Source: JBGQOG01 sp052113705
GTDB taxonomy: Bacteria > Pseudomonadota > Alphaproteobacteria > Rhodobacterales > Rhodobacteraceae
DNA length: 48,636 nucleotides
Assembly: GCF_052113705.1 (NCBI RefSeq)
Contig: NZ_JBGQOG010000025.1
Span: forward strand, 1-48,636
Direction: 5' to 3'
This document shows positions 1 to 8,462 of the stretch, one piece after another (positions within the stretch are counted from its first letter, which is position 1; the number at the start of each line of letters is the position of its first letter). Made by a program: the position numbers and the translations under genes. The notes below the pieces were generated by a model that made no database searches, was not told the origin of the DNA, and was given only the letters and a program-made list of their open reading frames with translations.

Positions 1-105
1 TCCGTCTCGTCATATCCACACTCCAGTTCCTTGGTCACGATCTTATCTTCGTGTCCACGAAACCGGCAGCAGCTCATGCCATTATGCTGCGAGTCTAGCC
101 AGTGT

Positions 106-1276
106 CCGCCACTGATGGAGTTGGATGGCTCCCGCTCCCGGCATCGCAATGTGCCATACTGGGTGCTGTCAATTGACCCCAAGAAGGGAGCCATCCCTGA
201 AGGAGCTTCCCACGGTCGTGCTCGATCTGGCCAAAAACTTGTTCCGGGTTCACGGCGTCGATGCCGCCGGGCGGTTGTGGTCTGGCGGCGAGACCGGCGC
301 GCGCAGATGCCCGGGTTCTTCTCGCGCCTGGCCCCGTGCCTAATCGGCATGGAGGACTGTGCCGGGGCGCAGTATCAGGCATGTGAGCTGACGAAGCTCG
401 GCCATGAGGTGAGGCTGATCCCTCCGCCTTACGTCAAGCCCTTCATCAAGCGAGGGAAAACCGATGCCGACGATGCGGAGGCGATATGCACGGCCGTTGT
501 GCGGCCAAGAATGCGCTTCGTGCCGGTCAAGACCGGAGTCCGGCAAGCGGTGCTGATGCGCCATCGAGCATGGGATTTCCCCGTCCGGCAGGTCACCCCG
601 CTCGCGACTGCGATCCGCGCCCATCTCGGGGAGTTTGGCCTGATTGCGCCCGAGGGCATCCACAATATGGGTCGCCTCGTCAAGCAAGCCGAGACGGCGG
701 ATCTGCCGCCCTAGGCGCGAATGCCTCCGATCTTCTAGTTGGGCAGTTTGCTGATACGAAGCTGCGTATCGATGTGATCACCGCCGATCTGCGCCGTGCC
801 GCGGAGGAGGACGATACCGCGCGGCGGCTGCAGACGATGCCGGGCATTGGCCCCATCACGGCCAGTGTCCTTGCCGCCACGCTGCTGGAGGTGTCGGCCT
901 TCCGCTCGGGCCGCTACCTGTCGGCCTGGCTCGGACTGACGCCAAAGGTGCAGTCCAGCGGTGGCAAGGAGCGGTTGGGCGGGATCTCGAAGATGGGGAA
1001 CCGGTATATACGCCGGCGGCTCTGTCTCGGGGCCATCGGAGAGATCTCACCCCCTAAGCGCACCGATCCGGGCGAAGACTGGCTGGGCCGCATGCTGGCG
1101 AAGAAGCCACTGAAACGCGTGGCGATCGCTCTGCCCAATCGCATGGCGCGACAGGTCTGGGCGATGCCTGGAACGGGCGAAACATGGCGGGCTGCATAAT
1201 GCGATGAACATCGGGCAGTCGTTGGCCCGATCAGACTGGCCAGGGCAAAGTGAGATGATGGCAAACTGACGGACAG
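106..1276 (+). mobile_element. Degraded IS110-family element, copy 1
   Basis: The limits come from comparison with the intact copy at 11768-12946. Both share sequence from CCGCCACTGATGG (106 here) to about GGACAG (1276 here), giving ~1.17 kb each. Noncoding flanks of ~91 nt upstream and ~75 nt downstream of the transposase are conserved. The left flank contains a perfect 11-bp inverted repeat (123-133 with 186-196), and a 7-bp hairpin (1210-1216 with 1225-1231) follows the gene. The transposase is frameshifted, so the element is not autonomous. It abuts the IS1182-like fragment beginning near 1281. Exact ends are inferred from where the similarity stops. Confidence 0.75.
197..1199 (+). pseudogene. 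IS110-family transposase, frameshifted
   Basis: This is a disrupted homologue of the 337-residue transposase at 11859-12872. Three frames together rebuild the protein: the N-terminal part (VVLDLAKNLFRVHGVDA) is in the frame starting at 197, the central DEDD-domain part (KTDADDAEAICTAV) is in a second frame up to the stop at 714, and the C-terminal transposase_20 part (MPGIGPITASVLAATLLE, then SKMGNRYIRRRLCLGAIGE) is in a third frame to 1199. Frameshifts therefore lie near 270-300 and near 712. The start ATG present in copy 2 is CTG here. It is most likely an inactive relic; the catalytic-core aspartates remain recognisable. Confidence 0.85.
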
Positions 1277-1280
1277 GAGA

Positions 1281-1534
1281 CTGGAACGCGCGACGTGGGG
1301 GGAGGACGAACGCGCCATCTACACCCGCCACCGATGGCGGGTCGAAGGCGCGCATGGCACGGCCAAGACACTCCACGGCCTTGCGCGAGCAGTCCGAAGG
1401 GGGCTCTAGAACATGAAGATCCAAACCCTCCTGACCGCCATGGCAATGAACCTCAAGAAGCTGGCGGTGGCCATGCTGCTGATCTGTTCGATCGTCGAGA
1501 ATCACCCCGCCAGGTCAAACCCGGGACAAGTTTG
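1281..1534 (+). pseudogene. IS1182/IS5-like transposase C-terminal fragment
   Basis: Translation of this stretch gives RHRWRVEGAHGTAKTLHGLA and then NMKIQTLLTAMAMNLKKLA, which resembles the C-terminal end of DDE transposases of the IS1182 type (the W-R-V-E-G segment carries the last catalytic Glu, and an MNLKKLA tail is usual). An in-frame TAG lies between the two parts at about 1407, and no N-terminal portion is visible because the IS110 relic lies immediately upstream. It is a dead fragment. Assignment to IS1182 rather than another IS5-superfamily group is from recalled motif similarity only. Confidence 0.55.
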
Positions 1535-1582
1535 AAACGACTTTTTCAACAGCCCCCGGGGGACTATTTCCCCGAAGATTGG

Positions 1583-1768
1583 CTAGCCCTTGATCTGAAA
1601 GACGTGCGGCACCGTGTTCTTGCTGAACCGGAGCAGCTAGGCCACCGTGCGGTAGCCAAACGATGGATTTGCTTCGATCATCGCCTTGATCGGGTCCGAA
1701 AACCGGTCATCGACCTTAGGTGCCGCCTTCGTCGGCTTATAATAGAGCGTGCGCCGAGGCACGCCGAG
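1583..1768 (-). pseudogene. IS3-family OrfB N-terminal fragment
   Basis: On the - strand this reads LGVPRRTLYYKPTKAAPKVD, then PIKAMIEANPSFGYRTVA, a TAG, and LLRFSKNTVPHVFQIKG. This is the N-terminal HTH_21 region of an IS3-family OrfB, which normally precedes the rve integrase domain. The rve domain is missing and there is an internal stop. It lies directly downstream of, and in frame with, the truncated IS110-family gene at 1829-2710, separated only by a stop and about 20 codons, so the two elements were fused by insertion or deletion. Non-functional. Confidence 0.7.
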
Positions 1769-1828
1769 CCAAGGGCGCCGAGCCCGGTTCACTGACGAGC
1801 AGCCAACCTGTGCCGCCCATGTCCTGAG

Positions 1829-2710
1829 TCAGGTAAAACGGCCACGGTGCATCATGACCGTCGCAGCTTGGCACAGGGCGCGTCGAAGGTTGACGTCGCC
1901 CGCCTTGGTGATCCCGCCAGAGACATCGCGCTCGCCCGACTGGTTTCGCGAGGGTGTCAGGCCGACCCATGGCCCGACCTTCTTCGATGACGTGAAGCGG
2001 TCAGGGTCATCCACCGCCGACCGATAGGTCAGTGCGACCACCGCACCTACCCCGGGCATGGACATCATGCGGCGGCAGGCCGGATCCTCCTGGGCAAGCT
2101 GGCGAACACGACGTTCCAGCCCGGCCAGCTCCTGTCGGAGCGACAGTCGAGCCCGCAGCATCGGTTCGGTTGCCGCCTCCAGCATCGGATTGCCCGTCGT
2201 CAGTTCGCGAATACGCTGTTCAAACCTGCCGCGCGATATGGAGCCGACCTTCAGACCAAAGTTCCGCAAGAGCCCGCGCAGGGACATTTCCAACGCGATG
2301 AAGCCCTGTTGCACTGCCTTGCGCGCGTTCAGAACAGCGCGAACCTCTTGTGCCGACACAGATTTACAGTGAACCGGCCGGAACCACCCCAGATGAAGCA
2401 GGCGCGCGATCCCTTCGGCATCCCTGCGATCAGTCTTGATCGGCATGGCCTTCAGCGCCCCCTTCACCTGCCGGGTTTCCATTAGCACGACGTCACGTCC
2501 AGCCTCGGTCAGCCCGCGATGCAACCATTGCGACAGGGGACCGGCTTCCAGGCCGATGGCGGCGATGGTGCCGTCGAGGTGCCCCATCCAACGCACCAGC
2601 GCTTCCGGCTCGCTGGCCGCCTGCGCCTCCCTCTCGATTTTCCCATGCTCGCTGACCACGCAGATCGCGGTCTTCTCCAGCGACACGTCCAGTCCGACAA
2701 ACAGCTTCAT
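1829..2710 (-). CDS. IS110-family transposase (second subtype), C-terminally truncated
   Basis: A 293-residue protein with an N-terminal DEDD RuvC-like domain (GLDVSLEKT near residue 6, EAGPLS near 55, KTDRRDAEGIARLL near 90) and a C-terminal transposase_20 domain (MPGVGAVVALTYRSAVDD near 215, then GGITKAGDVNLRRALCQAA near 265). It catalyses transposition by site-specific recombination through a Ser in the second domain. It belongs to a different subgroup from the 337-residue copy in this window. The usual ~40-50 residues after HRGRFT are lost: a TGA stands where Trp is usual, and readable sequence continues (LRTWAAQVG) before running into an IS3 fragment. Ribosome-binding sequence GGGAGGA precedes the ATG. 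Activity is doubtful. Confidence 0.8.
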   Translation of the reverse strand: MKLFVGLDVSLEKTAICVVSEHGKIEREAQAASEPEALVRWMGHLDGTIAAIGLEAGPLSQWLHRGLTEAGRDVVLMETRQVKGALKAMPIKTDRRDAEGIARLLHLGWFRPVHCKSVSAQEVRAVLNARKAVQQGFIALEMSLRGLLRNFGLKVGSISRGRFEQRIRELTTGNPMLEAATEPMLRARLSLRQELAGLERRVRQLAQEDPACRRMMSMPGVGAVVALTYRSAVDDPDRFTSSKKVGPWVGLTPSRNQSGERDVSGGITKAGDVNLRRALCQAATVMMHRGRFT

Positions 2711-2822
2711 CCCGAAGTCCTCCCAATGGATCCGATACGGGAATGGCGCCAGCTTGCCCTCTGCTTGGCAACGGTAAAGGGTGGGTTGCGGCGCAGGCCC
2801 CGTTACGGCATTTCATTGATCG

Positions 2823-3586
2823 TCAAAGCCAGAAGATGACAGTTGCGGCGAGGGCGACAGCTGAGAGGAAGGTCTTTGCGCATCGGTCGTAGCGGGTTGC
2901 GATGCGGCGCCAGTCCTTCAATCTGTCGAACATGATCTTGATCCGGTTGCGGCGCCGGAAACGTCGCTTGTCGTAGCGGACTGTCTAGCTGCGCGACTTC
3001 CGACCGGGGATGCAGCGGCGCATCCCCTCGTCTGTCAATGCTTCTCTGAACCAGTCCGCATCGTATCCTTGGTCAGCGAGGGTCCATTCGGCCGCGGGCA
3101 GACTGCCCAGCAGCGCAGCGGCTCGGGTGTGGTCACTGACCAGGCCCGTGGTCATGAAGAATTCAGCTGACGACCCTCGGCGTCCGTGACGGCATGCAGC
3201 TTTGTTCTCAACCCACTCTTGGTCCGCCCAATCAAGCGCCCGCGCAGGTCGTCATGCCCCCTTTTTGCCCGCAGGCTCGAAGCCGTGCGATGCGCCTTCA
3301 GGTAAGTCGCGTCGATCATGATGGTCTTCTGCCCGGTGCCTTTGAGGCCAGCCCCTCCATCATCCTGGCGAAGCCCCCCATGTCAACCACCGCTTCCATC
3401 GGTTGTGGAGCGTCTTGGGTGGGCCATACTCCCGAGGCGCATCGCACCATATCAAGCCATTGAGAACGATGAAGACTATTCGCTCAAAACCCACCGATCA
3501 TCGACGCGCGGTTTGCCATGGCTCCTCGGAAAGTACGGTTTCCGGCGCTCCATCTGCTCCTCAGTCAGGCAGAATAGATTGCTCAT
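2823..3586 (-). pseudogene. IS5-family (IS427-like) transposase, multiply disrupted
   Basis: Pieces in different - strand frames align in order to a ~250-residue IS5-type transposase. The N-terminus is MSNLFCLTEEQMERRKPYFP with SHGKPRVDDRWVLS (ATG at 3586). The central part is TIMIDATYLKAHRTASSLRA with GLRTKLHAVTDAEG (the DDE Asp region). The C-terminal part is LADQGYDADWFREAL, RRRNRIKIMFDRLKDWRR and YDRCAKTFLSAVALAATVIF (stop at 2823-2825). Several frameshifts and a TAG near 2986 break the reading frame. It is a dead element bordering the polysaccharide cassette. Confidence 0.8.
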
Positions 3587-3948
3587 CATCAACCCGTCAA
3601 CTCGGGGCCTTGAAACACGCAGCAACGGCACTCTCAAGCAGATCAATCGATCCTGAGCCTCGGGTGATGCTGGGTAAGAAAAATAGTGGCAAGATGATTT
3701 TTTGTTTGACCGCCACCAACGCATCGTCCGATACATGAGCGCTGCAGTGCGGCGAGCTCAGTGAGTTATGATGGAAGAGGCGGAAACATCATTTCTTATC
3801 TGGAAGATTTCTGCCAGAGGATTCTCGGAATGATGATTCCCCGGGCTGTCGACCGAAATAAGTCAAGAAGGCCTTACAGTGTTAATATTGCGAATTACCG
3901 ATGCACGCAATGGCTTAGATTTTCACTTGATCCAATTGGTGTGAGGTC
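3587..3948. other. Gap of ~360 nt between IS5 relic and polysaccharide genes
   Basis: No recognised gene lies here. The sequence drops from GC-rich to AT-rich around 3660, marking the start of the transferred cassette. A 63-codon open frame (3761-3952) ends across the start of the polymerase gene; its sequence resembles nothing I recognise and it has no convincing ribosome-binding site, so I do not call it. The promoter of the polysaccharide operon is presumably here, but no clear -35/-10 pair stands out. Confidence 0.4.
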
Positions 3949-5262
3949 ATGATTACAAAGCCAATCGAACTACAGACTAGCGATCAGTATTCAGCTTTGA
4001 ATAAGATCGAAAAATTATTGTTATTAACGGGAATCTCTCTTCGATTCCTGTTCTCCAACGGATTGCTGAATGAATTTCTGCCTTACACTTCAGAAGGTGG
4101 TAGTGGATTTTTTAAAATACATCCCGGATCTTTATTTATTTCGGCGGCATTTTTTTTAATATTTGCTCGGAGGGGTTTTCGTGTCTTTTCCTTTGACGGC
4201 ACTCCAAGAGCGGCAACTTCATTTTTTATATTCTTGATATTAGTGATATTTTATGTGCTTGTCAGGTTTGGATCGTCTGGCGTTGCTTATATTTTTGACA
4301 CGCATGTGTGTGCTTCAATGGTTGTAATATTGTTTAGTTTTTTGCGCGAGTGCGATCTTCAAGGAATCAAAAAATATTCTGTCTGGTTCATGGTTTTAAA
4401 TAGTACACTGGCGATTTTTGAAGTTGCCACTCAAACGCACATCATGCCTGAAGATGCTTATGCGAAATTTGCAATTTTTAGAGCATATTCCATTCTTGGC
4501 CATCCCCTTTTGAACGCTGCTGCGACATCGGTTTTTGTGGTTTTGTGTTTGGCTCGCGAGAACCGACGCGTGCGGGATTGGCTGGCTGCTCTGCTGGGCT
4601 TGGCTGCGATTATGGCATTTGGAGCGCGTGCATCTTTTGCGGTCACAGCAATTGCGGTGGTCTGTATGATATTGGGGCGCGAGCTTTCCAATATATACAA
4701 GCGGCGAGCCAAGGCTGTAGCTTTGGGCCTTCTTCCAATCGTTTTGACTTTATTTTTCCTGATGACGATGGGACTTCTTTTGTTCACACCTCTAGGTGAG
4801 CGGCTAATTTCAATGAGCGACTTCAGCGATACAAGTACAAGCGCGCGCCTTTCAGTCCTGTCAGTTTATGATTCTCTCAATCCGAATGAAGTATGGTGGG
4901 GCGTAGATCCAAGTTATAAGCGCACATTGCTTATTGCAAATCCTGACTTTGATACTATTGAAAATTTTTGGGTTGCGGTTTCGTTGAACTTAGGGTTGAT
5001 AATGATGGTGCCGTTTGCTGTATTCTTGCTTCTATTTCTTTACCGCGTAGGCCGAAGGGGAAAGCCCGGCGGTGTATTTGCAATGCTGGTTTTTTTGATT
5101 ATCGCCAGTACAAATAATTCCTTGGCGATCAAAACGCCTCTGCTAGTTGTAATTTGCTGCTTAATGGCGGCGAGTGCAGAAGAAAAAGGCCGCAGAGAAT
5201 GTTTTAAATTGCATGGAGTAAATTTTAGATCGCCGCTCCCGAATGAATGGAGGAGAGTTTGA
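3949..5262 (+). CDS. Wzy-like polysaccharide polymerase (O-antigen ligase/VpsF-type membrane protein)
   Basis: A 437-residue integral membrane protein with about ten hydrophobic helices and a larger soluble loop near residues 280-335 (TSTSARLSVLSVYDSLNPNE), the arrangement of Wzy/O-antigen-ligase-type polymerases, whose active loop often contains the R-x-x-x motif of the form SARL seen here. It would join repeat units at the periplasmic face of the inner membrane. It is first in a + strand cluster with a flippase, glycosyltransferases and sulfotransferases, and overlaps the flippase start. Codon and base use are strikingly AT-rich compared with the backbone, pointing to transfer. Family-level identity is inferred from topology and context; such polymerases are poorly conserved. 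Confidence 0.7.
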   Translation: MITKPIELQTSDQYSALNKIEKLLLLTGISLRFLFSNGLLNEFLPYTSEGGSGFFKIHPGSLFISAAFFLIFARRGFRVFSFDGTPRAATSFFIFLILVIFYVLVRFGSSGVAYIFDTHVCASMVVILFSFLRECDLQGIKKYSVWFMVLNSTLAIFEVATQTHIMPEDAYAKFAIFRAYSILGHPLLNAAATSVFVVLCLARENRRVRDWLAALLGLAAIMAFGARASFAVTAIAVVCMILGRELSNIYKRRAKAVALGLLPIVLTLFFLMTMGLLLFTPLGERLISMSDFSDTSTSARLSVLSVYDSLNPNEVWWGVDPSYKRTLLIANPDFDTIENFWVAVSLNLGLIMMVPFAVFLLLFLYRVGRRGKPGGVFAMLVFLIIASTNNSLAIKTPLLVVICCLMAASAEEKGRRECFKLHGVNFRSPLPNEWRRV

Positions 5263-6650
5263 AAAGCTATTTTGGCTATGCGCCTGCGGTATTAATTCCG
5301 CGGGTGATGTCATTTTTAATTGTTCTGACCTTCACTCGAATGATGGCTCCTGAAGAATTTGGGAAGTACTCGCTCGTGCTGGTCTATGGGGAGCTGTTCG
5401 ATACTATATTTTTGCGTTGGATTCGGTTAGGTTACACGCGACTGCACGAAGCCAGCAAAGACCAGTCGAACGTCCTGATGGGGCAGGTGTTGCTGGTATC
5501 CCTTCCTTGTCTCCTGATCAGTTGTCTAGTAAGCTTGGGGCTGACCTACTGGTCCTCAAGCATTGATCCAGAGTTCGCGATGTTGCTGATCCTCTATGTG
5601 GTTGCCAACTCAAGTGTTTATTTGGGGCTACAGTACCTTCGAGTGCGCAACATGCGGGTGCAGTATGCCTTAGCCGAGGCGCTGCGTTCGGTCCTGGGCT
5701 TTGCGCTGACCTATGGGATTGTTCTTATTTGGGGAGGGCACTACGAACTATTGGTACTGGGAACCCAATCACTGACATTCATCTCCGCTTTGGTTTTCCT
5801 GACGGTTATGGTACGCGCTTCGCGTTTCGGGCGCTCCGACCGGACATTGCTCGCTGAGCTTCTACGTTATTCGGTTCCGCTGATCGTATCATTTTTTTTG
5901 GCTGGTTTTCTGATGGCGGTTGACCGAATGCTTCTTGAGAAAACTTTGGGTGTTGCGGCCGTAGGCGTCTATGCCGCTAGCTATTCGATCGCGCGCCCTG
6001 CAATTGAGGTCTTGTTCAACATTGTTAATATTGGTGGCTTTCCCAAGCTGTTGAAGGCGTATGAAAATCACGGGCGTGAAGCTGCAGCGCTGGTTTTAGA
6101 GCAAAAATTGGTCGCATTGTTGTTTGTTGGTGTGCCGATTCTCGTTGTAATCTTGACACTAGCTCAGCCCATTTCAGACATCTTGTTGCCGGCAAACTAT
6201 GCCGATACGGCACCCAATATTATGCGCTTGGTTGCGCTGGCGGCCTTTCTCCGGGGGATGAAAGGCTTCGTACTGGATCAAATTTTCCTGCTGACCCGTA
6301 CCACCACCCACGCGACCTTGACACTGATCCCTGGCTTGGTGTGCGTAGTGGCGGGTTGCTACCTGCTTATTCCGATCTTTGAACAGGTCGGTGCAGCGAT
6401 GGCGGCAATGATTGGGGCGCTCGTTTCCTTAATATACAGCTATTACTTGTCATCGAAATCGATTGATTTTTGTATCTTTAATCGGGAAACCCGGATTGTT
6501 CTGCTGGCAAATTTGGGGGCAAGTTTGTTGATCACCGTCGCATGGCGTGAGTTTGGCTTGGTCGGTGCCGGGCTGGCATTACTGACATCAGCTGTTCTCT
6601 ATATCGTGGTTTGTATTAAATCAGGTGTTTTAAGAAAAATCGGGGGCTGA
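5259..6650 (+). CDS. Wzx-like oligosaccharide flippase
   Basis: A polytopic protein of about 463 residues with roughly 12-14 hydrophobic helices. It starts SYFGYAPAVLIPRVMSFLIV and contains MAPEEFGKYSLVLVYGELF, typical of the polysaccharide_synt/MVF-like flippase family, which moves undecaprenyl-linked repeat units across the inner membrane. I chose the TTG at 5259 because GGAGGA lies at 5249-5254 and the TTG overlaps the TGA of the polymerase (5260-5262), suggesting translational coupling. An in-frame ATG at 5247 is the alternative, though it has no visible ribosome-binding site. The stop is followed after 3 nt by the next glycosyltransferase. Confidence 0.8.
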   Translation: MKSYFGYAPAVLIPRVMSFLIVLTFTRMMAPEEFGKYSLVLVYGELFDTIFLRWIRLGYTRLHEASKDQSNVLMGQVLLVSLPCLLISCLVSLGLTYWSSSIDPEFAMLLILYVVANSSVYLGLQYLRVRNMRVQYALAEALRSVLGFALTYGIVLIWGGHYELLVLGTQSLTFISALVFLTVMVRASRFGRSDRTLLAELLRYSVPLIVSFFLAGFLMAVDRMLLEKTLGVAAVGVYAASYSIARPAIEVLFNIVNIGGFPKLLKAYENHGREAAALVLEQKLVALLFVGVPILVVILTLAQPISDILLPANYADTAPNIMRLVALAAFLRGMKGFVLDQIFLLTRTTTHATLTLIPGLVCVVAGCYLLIPIFEQVGAAMAAMIGALVSLIYSYYLSSKSIDFCIFNRETRIVLLANLGASLLITVAWREFGLVGAGLALLTSAVLYIVVCIKSGVLRKIGG

Positions 6651-6653
6651 CAC

Positions 6654-7727
6654 ATGCCGACTTGCCACAGAATTGCTTTTTACCTGCCTTCGTTTCATGG
6701 CGGTGGCGCTGAACGCAACACAGGGTTGATCGCTTCGGAACTCGCTGCGCGGGGATTTCCTGTGCTGATCGTAGTGGATCGGGATCAGGGTCCCAATCGG
6801 GCGCTCTTGCACGAACAGGTCGAGGTGCAGGTGTTGTCAGGTGGAAACCGAGCGCATATCGGCGGTTTGGCGCGGGTATTGCAGGACTGGAAGGCCGATG
6901 TGGTCTTTGCCCGGTTGGGGCTCTGTCCCTTGATTGCCGTCATGGCTTCGAAAATGCCGGGGGCGTCCTTTAAGGTGATTATTTCTTATCATAACCCCTA
7001 TGATCCGCAGACCTTTTTGGGGGTGAAGGTGACTTGGTGGCTCAGTTCCATCCTATCGCGGTTGTCGCATGCCACTATCGTGGTCTCCACCGATATCAAA
7101 AAAGAGATTGCGACCCGCTATTGGGCAAGCAGTCGGAAGATCACAGTAATCTTCAATCCGGTGAATCTGGCCTGGGTGGCGGAACGCAGTACGCAGCCTC
7201 TGCCTGCGATTTATGCAGGCAAGCCTTTCATTCTGGCGGCGGGCAGACTGGTTGATCAGAAAGACTATCCGACGTTGCTAAAGGCCTTTGCCGAAGTATC
7301 GAAACATTTTGAGCATGATTTGGTGATCATTGGCGAGGGACCGCGGCGGCCGCTGCTGGAGAGCATGATCTCCGAGCTGGGGCTGACAGGACGGGCGCAT
7401 CTGGCGGGCTATCAGGAAAATCCGTTTCCTTTCTATCGACGTGCAGCATTGTTTGCATTAGCGTCCCGGGCAGAGGGATTTGGCAACGTTCTGGTGGAAG
7501 CGCTGGCTGTCGGAACCACAATCGTTGCTACCAATTGCCCCGGCGGGCCAAAAGAAATTCTGGACTACGGCGCCTTCGGAGCCTTGGTTAAGGTGGGGGA
7601 TTCTAAGGCGCTGGCGGCTGCAATAGTTGAAGAATTGCGCAACCAGCGGGATTCGGACGCGCTGCAGCGGCGGGCGTTGGATTTCGCGCTGCCGAAGATC
7701 GTAGATTCATATTTGGCAATTATCTGA
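6654..7727 (+). CDS. GT4-family glycosyltransferase
   Basis: A 357-residue GT-B fold glycosyltransferase. The N-terminal domain opens with IAFYLPSFHGGGAERNTGLI, the acceptor-side glycine-rich loop of GT4 enzymes. The C-terminal domain shows FILAAGRLVDQKDYPTLLKA, LVIIGEGPRRPLLE and ASRAEGFGNVLVEALAVGTT, the E-x7-E nucleotide-sugar binding motif. It would transfer a sugar from a nucleotide donor to the growing lipid-linked repeat unit on the cytoplasmic face. The sugar cannot be predicted. The gene follows the flippase after 3 nt, so it is cotranscribed. Confidence 0.88.
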   Translation: MPTCHRIAFYLPSFHGGGAERNTGLIASELAARGFPVLIVVDRDQGPNRALLHEQVEVQVLSGGNRAHIGGLARVLQDWKADVVFARLGLCPLIAVMASKMPGASFKVIISYHNPYDPQTFLGVKVTWWLSSILSRLSHATIVVSTDIKKEIATRYWASSRKITVIFNPVNLAWVAERSTQPLPAIYAGKPFILAAGRLVDQKDYPTLLKAFAEVSKHFEHDLVIIGEGPRRPLLESMISELGLTGRAHLAGYQENPFPFYRRAALFALASRAEGFGNVLVEALAVGTTIVATNCPGGPKEILDYGAFGALVKVGDSKALAAAIVEELRNQRDSDALQRRALDFALPKIVDSYLAII

Positions 7728-7772
7728 CGTCGTTCCCTAAATATTTCGGGGAGCGCAGAAGGAACAGAACGA

Positions 7773-8462
7773 ATGATTTCACACGAACATCGCTGCATAT
7801 TCGTCCACATTCCAAAATGTGCCGACACGTCGATTGAGACCCTGCTTGGGCATCATATCGGGCGGGAAAAGGGGCCGAATCGACAAGATCACCGTACCAT
7901 CCGCATGATCGAGAAGCCCTTGCCCTGGGGGGCAGCGCTGCAGGGCGGCGAGAACCGGCGAGAATTGCTGCGGCGCCTGCGCCATCCATACCGTGCCGGA
8001 GCTAACCCGGCAAATTGCGTGATGCCGACACCGGGACAATATGCCGAGTATTTCAAATTTGCCTTCGTGCGAAACCTGTGGTCGCGGGCATATTCATGGT
8101 ATCGCAATGTGGTACGGGACGCCGGGCACCTGAAACGTCACGGTATCGAGGCGACCATGCCTTTTTCCGACTTCATGCAGCAATTTGCCGGAGCCCGCAT
8201 GCTGCGGCCGCAGACCTACCGGCTTAAGGATTTCAGCGGCAGGTTTCCCTGTGACTTTGTTGGTCGATTCGAGAATCTGGCACGTGATTTTGCGATCGTC
8301 GCAAGTGAGTTGAACCTGTCTCCTGATCTGGCTCTGCCGCATGAGATTAAGGGCAGTAACGCCGACAATTACGTGGCGGCCTTTGATGCTACCACCCGTG
8401 ATCTGGTGGCGCGGATCTATGCCGAGGAGATCAAGATGTTCGGGTATTCCTTCGATGCATAA
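7773..8462 (+). CDS. Sulfotransferase family 2-type protein
   Basis: A 229-residue protein of the PAPS-dependent sulfotransferase fold. CIFVHIPKCADTSIETLLG (residues 8-26) is the 5'-phosphosulfate-binding loop, which is usually HIPKTAGTS; the Cys-Ala-Asp in place of Thr-Ala-Gly is unusual. FKFAFVRNLWSRAYSWYRN (near residue 92) is the 3'-phosphate-binding segment with conserved Arg and Ser. It would transfer sulfate from PAPS to a sugar hydroxyl of the polysaccharide. Ribosome-binding AAGGA precedes the ATG. Its last codons overlap the start of the next sulfotransferase, indicating one operon. Confidence 0.8.
   Translation: MISHEHRCIFVHIPKCADTSIETLLGHHIGREKGPNRQDHRTIRMIEKPLPWGAALQGGENRRELLRRLRHPYRAGANPANCVMPTPGQYAEYFKFAFVRNLWSRAYSWYRNVVRDAGHLKRHGIEATMPFSDFMQQFAGARMLRPQTYRLKDFSGRFPCDFVGRFENLARDFAIVASELNLSPDLALPHEIKGSNADNYVAAFDATTRDLVARIYAEEIKMFGYSFDA

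Noticed and set aside
3761..3952. A 63-codon frame before the polymerase gene
   Set aside because: No ribosome-binding site, no recognisable motif, and it ends across the polymerase start; probably chance.
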